A stretch of 10,617 nucleotides of DNA from Bradyrhizobium sp. CCH5-F6 (GTDB lineage: Bacteria; Pseudomonadota; Alphaproteobacteria; Rhizobiales; Xanthobacteraceae): contig NZ_LSIC01000222.1 in assembly GCF_001556045.1 (NCBI RefSeq), positions 1 through 10,617 on the forward strand, read 5' to 3'. Shown here piece by piece: positions 6,501-10,617 of this stretch (position 1 is the stretch's first letter; every line of letters starts with the position of its first letter). The translations under genes were made by a program, and so were the position numbers. The notes beneath the pieces were generated by a model, which did not search any database, was not told the origin of the DNA, and saw only the letters and a program-made list of their open reading frames with translations.

Positions 6501-7910
6501 CGATCCGTTCAGAAGCTCCGAGTGCGCCTCGCCGGCATAAATGATGCTCTCGAGCTGCGCATCCGACAGGATGCCGCCAGCTACAACATTGGCTGGCAGG
6601 TGCGGCAGATAGGACGGCTTCGGCGGGGCGACTGATGCCATCGCAGCCGACTGCACGAGCTTGGTCGGATGCGTCTGCGCGCGTGGGATGCGAATCGACT
6701 GCAGCGCATAGCTTTCATAAAGCGCGTCGCTGATCTGGCTGGCATTCGTGGGCGTCCAATCCAGCCGCTCGTAGGCGACTTCAGTCGCCACGACGATCGC
6801 CGGCGCGGCCGCCGGCAGAGGCTGGCTAACATGGGCGTGGACGGTTCGTGAGCTGGCAATTGCCGGCACTACAGCGGTCGGTTTGCCGGCAAGTGGGCGG
6901 CGCGGCGGCACGCGATTTATGACCCAGGCGAGCAGAGTCGGCAGGTCAGGTGCAATGCCAGGGGATGGCGGGAAAGACGCGACGTCGTCGGCCGGTACCT
7001 TGTCGATGACTGTCAGGCGGGTGTCGATGGTCGTGCCGTGCTTGGCATAGACGGCGCCGTCGATCGCCGCCGAGAACACGACCCGCCCGCGTTCTTGCAA
7101 CCGCCTGAAGGACTCTGCCCACACCTGGTTGTGCGGCGCGAGGTTCGCGCCCGTGATAACCACCAGCCGCCCACCTTCGCCAAGGCGTGCGAGGGCCGAG
7201 GCAATGTGTCGTAAAGCTGCATCCGCCACCTTTTGCTCGACATGAATCGCGACCGAGAATGGCGGGTTCATCAGCACGACGCTCGGCACGATGCCGGCAT
7301 CGAGATGATCATCGATTTGGGCAGCATCAAACTGGGTCGTGGCAACGCCGGCAAAGAGCTGACGAAGCATGCCGGCGCGGCCGTCAGCCAGCTCGTTTAG
7401 CACCAAGGAGGTGCCAGCCAGTTCAGCGAAGATGGCGAGAAGGCCGGTGCCAGCGGACGGTTCCAGAACGACGTCGCCAGGAGTGGTCGCTGCAGCGACG
7501 CTGGCCACGAATGCCAGCCCGACGGGTGTCGAGAACTGCTGGAACGCTTCACTTTCCTCGGACCTGCGCGTGTGGGTCGGAAGGAGATTCGTAATCCTGG
7601 TCAGCATCGGCAGCATGGCGGCAGGCGAAGCCGCCTTGGTACGCATGGCGGTGCCATACCGTCGCAGGAACAGGACGGTGGCGGCCTCGCAGGCGCCATA
7701 GGCCGTCTTCCAATTCCACGCGCCACTTGCGTCGGAGGCGCCAAACGCCGCCTCCATGGCCTGGCGCAAGCCAGCCGCATCGATGCGGCGGCCGCGCTCG
7801 AGATCGATGATGATGTGCCGCGCCGCCCTGACAACGGCGGAGGTGACAGCCGCGGTGGCACGCATCGAGAGCGGCGCGCCACTTGCGGCGCCGAGGAAAG
7901 ACTCGGTCAT
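3591..7910 (-). CDS. Methyltransferase-helicase fusion, strawberry notch family
   Basis: This single intact protein of 1439 residues starts at ATG 7908-7910 (MTESFLGAAS); the frame is open 28 codons further upstream, but without family character. The ribosome site is poor. The N-terminal methyltransferase has FSTP (126-129), the S-adenosylmethionine loop VLEPSAGTG (148-156) and the catalytic NPPF (215-218) typical of N6-adenine DNA methyltransferases; no target recognition domain is evident. A linker leads to a superfamily 2 helicase with Walker A GDGTGAGKGRQ (500-510), DESH in place of DEAH (609-612), SATGAT (652-657), and a strawberry-notch C-terminal helicase domain with SDAGGTGRSYHAE (near 967-979) and QGLGRTNRTNQ (1004-1014). 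It should bind and remodel DNA and may methylate adenine in the cytoplasm. The Toprim gene follows with a one-base overlap. The parB terminator lies just upstream, so its own promoter within 7911-8017 is expected. Such fusions are common on alphaproteobacterial mobile elements but uncharacterised. Confidence 0.92.
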   Translation of the reverse strand: MTESFLGAASGAPLSMRATAAVTSAVVRAARHIIIDLERGRRIDAAGLRQAMEAAFGASDASGAWNWKTAYGACEAATVLFLRRYGTAMRTKAASPAAMLPMLTRITNLLPTHTRRSEESEAFQQFSTPVGLAFVASVAAATTPGDVVLEPSAGTGLLAIFAELAGTSLVLNELADGRAGMLRQLFAGVATTQFDAAQIDDHLDAGIVPSVVLMNPPFSVAIHVEQKVADAALRHIASALARLGEGGRLVVITGANLAPHNQVWAESFRRLQERGRVVFSAAIDGAVYAKHGTTIDTRLTVIDKVPADDVASFPPSPGIAPDLPTLLAWVINRVPPRRPLAGKPTAVVPAIASSRTVHAHVSQPLPAAAPAIVVATEVAYERLDWTPTNASQISDALYESYALQSIRIPRAQTHPTKLVQSAAMASVAPPKPSYLPHLPANVVAGGILSDAQLESIIYAGEAHSELLNGSWTVDATFDVVAAARDDAENAVRFRRGWFLGDGTGAGKGRQVAGILLDNWSKGRRRAVWISKSDKLIEDAQRDWSALGMERLLVTPLSRYRQGAPIRLAQGVLFATYATLRTDERGEKLSRVRQIVEWLGSDFDGVIVFDESHAMQNAVGGKGERGDQAASQQGRAGLRLQHALPNARVVYVSATGATTVHNLAYAQRLGLWGGDDFPFATRAEFVEAIEEGGVAAMEVLARDLKALGLYAARSLSYEGIEYELVEHQLTPEQVRIYDAYAGAFGIIHNNLDAAMRAANITGLTGTLNGQAKSAARSAFESAKQRFFGHLLTSMKTPSLIRSIERDLDAGHAAVIQIVSTGEALMQRRLAEIPTEEWGDVQVDITPREYVLDYLAHSFPVQLYEPFTDSEGNLCSRPVYRDGQPVESREAVARRDRLIEKLASLSPVPGALDQIVQRFGTDVVAEVTGRSRRIIRKGSRLVVENRAASANLAETAAFMDDAKQILVFSDAGGTGRSYHAELSARNRRLRVHYLLEPGWKADAAIQGLGRTNRTNQAQPPLFRPIATDVKAEKRFLSTIARRLDTLGAITRGQRQTGGQGLFRPEDNLESQYGRDALRQLYMLLARGKVEDCSLELFEGATGLKLVDTNGLKDELPPITTFLNRLLALTIELQNVLFTAFEQLLTARIEGAITSGTYDIGLETLCAESFVVTDRRAIYVHPATGAETKLLTITQRERNRPLSLEDALGRLGDHRAVLLLNERSGRPALQIPAPSVMLDDGEIEARVRLIRPMEQHCIPLKMMAESHWLEAERERFSAAWLAELAVIPEFSESTIHIVAGLLLPIWKRLPNESTRVYCLQTDAGERIIGRKVSATWVASVLAGDAPELAPDAAFAALVEGKTVLELAEGLQLRRVRVMGAHRIELSGFSDTMRDRLRTYGLFGEIISWKLRMFVPLNASGIAVLTKVLEHYAIERVAEREAA

Positions 7911-8017
7911 GGGGATTGCTTTCGGAGAGCGGGAATGGGCTGAACCGCCCGGCGCTCTCACGACCGCGGCGACCCAAACCCTTCCCGGCCCCACTCTTCC
8001 TCTTCGGTCTCGCCAAC

Positions 8018-8051
8018 AAAAATGGGGACCGGCGCCGCGCGCCGATCCCCA
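8018..8051 (-). terminator. Intrinsic terminator after parB-like gene
   Basis: On the minus strand TGGGGATCGGCGC (8051-8039) pairs with GCGCCGGTCCCCA (8035-8023) over 13 positions, with a single G-U wobble and a three-base loop. Five T residues follow (8022-8018). It begins 48 bases after the parB-like stop codon. This is a textbook rho-independent terminator and separates that gene from the helicase operon. Confidence 0.88.
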
Positions 8052-8099
8052 TGCACTGTCTTGAACGCAGGACGACTACCGCCGTCCCCAGACCGGACG

Positions 8100-10220
8100 C
8101 TATTCGGCAGCGTCCAGTTGTTGCGGCCGGTCTTCGTCGGCCGCAGGCTCCCGCTCCTCGTCATCGGAGAGAAATTCGGGCAACGCTCCCGCTTGCCCCT
8201 CCGGCTCGGCCGGCTGCGATGCAACATCGACCAGGCGCAAGGGCTCCGGCAGCCAACCGGAACCGTCGAGAAGACGCTCGGCCTCCTTGGCCATCTCGCC
8301 CTTCTTCAGATGGTCGATGAGCTGAGCCGACGGCTCGCCCTTCGCTTCCCGAACCGCCTCGAGGATGCGTGGCTTGGTGACACGGCCGAGATAGTTGTCG
8401 ACCGTGGGCTTCCAACCGGCATGGACCATGTCGAGACCGACAGCCCGCGCCAGCACGTCGGCCTGGTCGAGCCGAGTGCGGACTCCGTGCGCGGATACCC
8501 GGCCTTCATTATAGCGGTTGGCCGGCTCATACACAGCGTTCACGGCAAACGACGCACAGTGGGCGAATAGCGACGCCTGGGCCGTGCCGTCCAACGCCGT
8601 GAGTGCATCCCAAAGGTCCTTCTCGTCCTTGGGCAGTCGGGCTTTCCAGGTCTCATGCCGCGCCTCGACGGCTTTCGCGGACGCGCTGTCCCTCAAACCG
8701 GGAGCCTGAGCAGGAAACGTTGGCGTACGCAGTCCGATCTCGAGAGAGCTCCCGGAGCTGGCGAAGCGGTAGAAGGCAGTCAGGGCGAAGTTGTGCAGCA
8801 CCGCCTGGAAGGCGATCGCGGGGTTTTCCGCAAGCGCATCGCGCAATGCCAGCGTCCGATGCGCCGTCAGCTCGATGATGAGACGATCTGGCAGCGGTCG
8901 CGCGGCATCGTCGTCATCATCCTCGGTATCAGCGGCACCGCCAGCAACCGAGATAGCCGTCCGCTGCACTCCGGGACCACCAGACCCTTGGCCGTCGCTC
9001 GACGATGTATCGGCGCCCTGCCCCACAGCCGGATCTTCCCGCGGCGCTTCATCCTCAGGGCGAACATAACCCCGGTCCACCAGGAGCCGCCCTTCGGAAT
9101 CAATGCTGACGAAGACGCCGGCGCGGGAGATGTCGACGGGATCATAGATGATCGAGCGCTCTTCGAACACCATCAGGGCAGCTTCGATTTCGCCAAGGCG
9201 CTGATCGACGTCGTCCGGCAGTTCGTCTGCGTCCTGGTAGTCGGACTCCAGCTTGGCATGTTCGGCGTTGAGGGCGTCGACGGTCGCCTGCTCCTCCGCG
9301 GTGAGATCGGCAGGTCTACCGTCGAGTTCTCGAAGACCCGTGGCATGGCCGAACGGGAAGTCCACGGCGACCGTGATCCACTTCCAGTCTTCTTTGGCGA
9401 CCGTCTCGGCCTGGGCGGTGAGCTTTTCGATTGCAAGACGATCGAGCAAGGCGACATCCTGGAACCAACCGCCGTCATCGTGCTGAAAGAGGTCACGCTC
9501 GACGGCGCCGCCGGCCTGCTCGTAAGCGTCAACGCCAACGAAGCGGGCACGACGATCGGAGGCACGGACAGTATTTTCCGTCAACGCTCGCCGGATTTGG
9601 TACGGCTCATCATGGCTTGAGCGACACGCATTATCCCAGACCTGCTCCTGGCGTGCCTGATCGCCCGTGACGGAGAACGCCATGAGCTGTTCGAGCGTCA
9701 TGCCGTCCTCGGCATAGACCTCGTGCAGCTTCGGCGACACCGACGCGAGCCGGAGCCGTTGCTTGACGATTGCCGGTGTCACGAAATGGCGTGCCGCGAT
9801 GTCTTCCTCGCTGAGGCCAGCATCGCTCAGAGTCTTGAACGCCCGGAACTGGTCCAGTGGATGCAGGCCGACCCGTTCGTCATTCTCAGCGAGCGAGTCA
9901 TCCTCCGGGATGCCGCCCTCACGTACGACGCAAGGCACGGCCTGCGTCTTCGCCATGCGCTTCTGCTTCACCAGAAGCTCCAGGGCGCGATAACGCCTGC
10001 CGCCGGCAGGCACCTCGAACATACCGGTCTCGTTGCCCTCACCGTCAAGGACCGCTCGAACGCTCAAGCTCTGTAGCAGGGTGCGCCGCGCGATGCTCTC
10101 GGCGAGTTGCTCGATCGAGATTCCGGCCTTCACCCGCCGCACGTTGGCCTGGCTCAGGACCAGCTTGTTGAAGGGAATGTCGCGCGAAGGCGACAGCGTG
10201 ATCTTCTGGACTTTCGTCAT
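8100..10220 (-). CDS. ParB-like protein with long C-terminal extension
   Basis: This 706-residue protein starts at ATG 10218-10220, five bases after GGAGAG; upstream frame codons lack family character. The N-terminal ParB domain includes VPAGGRRYRALELL (70-83), corresponding to the GERR-type CTP-binding motif, and ENDERVGLHPLDQFRAF (112-128), the second conserved ParB box. A helix-turn-helix spans about 137-158 (LSEEDIAARHFVTPAIVKQR). Beyond residue 190 the protein is not standard ParB: a helical, possibly coiled-coil stretch (303-355), an acidic low-complexity linker (386-440, with DTEDDDDDAARP), and a C-terminal domain (445-665) of unknown role containing AGWKPTVDNYLGRVTKPRILEAVREAKGE in two parts at 601-629. 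ParB proteins are DNA clamps loaded at parS, but no parA and no recognisable parS are in the window. Canonical chromosomal ParB is about 300 residues. It probably serves plasmid or element biology rather than simple partition; that is inference. Confidence 0.88.
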   Translation of the reverse strand: MTKVQKITLSPSRDIPFNKLVLSQANVRRVKAGISIEQLAESIARRTLLQSLSVRAVLDGEGNETGMFEVPAGGRRYRALELLVKQKRMAKTQAVPCVVREGGIPEDDSLAENDERVGLHPLDQFRAFKTLSDAGLSEEDIAARHFVTPAIVKQRLRLASVSPKLHEVYAEDGMTLEQLMAFSVTGDQARQEQVWDNACRSSHDEPYQIRRALTENTVRASDRRARFVGVDAYEQAGGAVERDLFQHDDGGWFQDVALLDRLAIEKLTAQAETVAKEDWKWITVAVDFPFGHATGLRELDGRPADLTAEEQATVDALNAEHAKLESDYQDADELPDDVDQRLGEIEAALMVFEERSIIYDPVDISRAGVFVSIDSEGRLLVDRGYVRPEDEAPREDPAVGQGADTSSSDGQGSGGPGVQRTAISVAGGAADTEDDDDDAARPLPDRLIIELTAHRTLALRDALAENPAIAFQAVLHNFALTAFYRFASSGSSLEIGLRTPTFPAQAPGLRDSASAKAVEARHETWKARLPKDEKDLWDALTALDGTAQASLFAHCASFAVNAVYEPANRYNEGRVSAHGVRTRLDQADVLARAVGLDMVHAGWKPTVDNYLGRVTKPRILEAVREAKGEPSAQLIDHLKKGEMAKEAERLLDGSGWLPEPLRLVDVASQPAEPEGQAGALPEFLSDDEEREPAADEDRPQQLDAAE

Positions 10221-10331
10221 TTGCACTCTCCACGACGGGCCGCCGGGAGGCTCTCTCTCAGCTTCCAACCCGTCGCGAAAAACCAGCGCTCCTCTCACTC
10301 TCGCGAAGGCCTCCCGGAAGGATGGTCGACG
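10221..10331 (-). promoter_or_regulatory. Leader of the parB-like gene with inverted repeat
   Basis: This 111-base gap separates the ArdC remnant from the parB-like gene. CCGGGAGGC (10243-10251) and GCCTCCCGG (10309-10317) are perfectly complementary, 57 bases apart. Between them are two copies of the palindrome TCGCGA (10273-10278 and 10301-10306), 28 bases apart. The ribosome site GGAGAG lies at 10226-10231 on the minus strand. No clear -35/-10 pair is visible. The repeats could be operator half-sites, possibly for self-regulation by the ParB-like protein. Confidence 0.35.
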
Positions 10332-10562
10332 TCACGCGGCTTCGTGGTCACCCACCCTCACTTCCGCGGCTGCTGCTGACACGAAATCGCCGACGAAGCC
10401 GAGCAGATAATCCGCGGCCTTGCTCGCCTGCGACGCCGCACGCACGATGGCCCGATTGTCCTCGCTCAACACCTCCAGCCAGGAGCCGATATAGTCGGCA
10501 TGACGCACGGTCGGCACGATTCCGAGCGAGGCGCAGCCGAATGCGGCACTGAGCTCGGCGAC
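10332..10562 (-). pseudogene. ardC: ArdC-type antirestriction protein, C-terminal remnant
   Basis: Seventy-six codons remain in frame, ending at TGA 10332-10334. They begin VAELSAAFGCASLGI and continue through VRHADYIGSWLEVL, EDNRAIVRAASQASKAADYL. This is the characteristic C-terminal end of ArdC-family proteins (ssDNA-binding N-terminal domain plus zincin-like metallopeptidase domain, usually about 300 residues), which protect incoming plasmid DNA from restriction. Immediately upstream is an in-frame TAA (10563-10565), and the bases beyond show no ArdC similarity. About three quarters of the gene, including the DNA-binding domain and the HExxH zinc site, is therefore missing. The remaining reading frame is undamaged, so the truncation is probably recent. 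A deletion or insertion of a mobile element at 10563 explains it best. It would have been the first gene of the block. Confidence 0.75.
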
Positions 10563-10617
10563 TTATCTGAACAGTCAAGCTGTCTCAGCCGGATGATTTA
10601 GCGGCGTTTGCCTGAAA
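10563..10617. other. Foreign sequence abutting the ArdC break
   Basis: These 55 bases at the right edge do not continue ArdC. On the minus strand a frame entering from the edge ends in FQANAAKSSG with TGA at 10585-10587, leaving 22 bases before the ArdC remnant begins. That layout would suit the 3' end of a transposase plus a terminal repeat, but I do not recognise the end sequence and no target duplication can be checked. Confidence 0.3.

Noticed and set aside
8655..9620. Plus-strand frame of 321 codons opposite the parB-like gene
   Set aside because: It is antisense to a gene with clear family motifs; GC-rich third positions create such frames. No ribosome site or domain is seen.
1..10617. 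parS site, CRISPR array, tRNA or rRNA genes
   Set aside because: I saw no TGTTTCACGTGAAACA-like palindrome, no regularly spaced direct repeats and no recognisable tRNA or rRNA sequence, though no search program was run.

Overview
The window is GC-rich DNA with the codon use and gene families of an alphaproteobacterium, most likely from the Hyphomicrobiales (Rhizobium, Mesorhizobium or Bradyrhizobium-like). This placement rests on the families and their order, not on a marker gene. The gene set is that of a plasmid, integrative conjugative element or symbiosis-type island. All intact genes lie on the minus strand, so the biological order runs from right to left.

Right to left: (1) 10563-10617 is sequence of unknown origin. 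(2) 10332-10562 is the C-terminal remnant of an ArdC-type antirestriction protein, cut off upstream. (3) 8100-10220 is an orphan ParB-like protein of 706 residues, followed by a strong intrinsic terminator (8018-8051). (4) 3591-7910 is a 1439-residue fusion of an N6-adenine-type DNA methyltransferase and a strawberry-notch superfamily 2 helicase. (5) 2530-3591 is a Toprim-domain, primase-like protein whose start overlaps the helicase stop by one base. (6) 2188-2529 is a 342-base gap holding inverted repeats and an AT-rich promoter-like spot. (7) 1264-2187 is a DUF2493 (SLOG-like) protein. (8) 1126-1263 is a strongly structured gap. (9) 643-1125 is a small four-helix membrane protein of unknown function. 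(10) 1-642 is decayed sequence with no intact gene. It holds the first codons of a DUF736 gene on the minus strand, a separate frameshifted DUF736-like relic on the plus strand, and a compact palindromic element.

The ArdC, ParB, helicase-methyltransferase, Toprim, DUF2493 and DUF736 order is a block I recognise from alphaproteobacterial mobile elements. Its joint function is not established. The content (antirestriction, CTP-type ParB, methyltransferase-helicase, primase-like, nucleotide-sensor-like) would suit establishment or protection of incoming DNA after conjugation; that is inference. Here the core four genes are intact but both flanking genes are broken, so the block looks stranded by rearrangement. 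The least explained signals are the structured non-coding elements at 184-266, 1156-1248 and 2315-2407, and the four-helix membrane protein.
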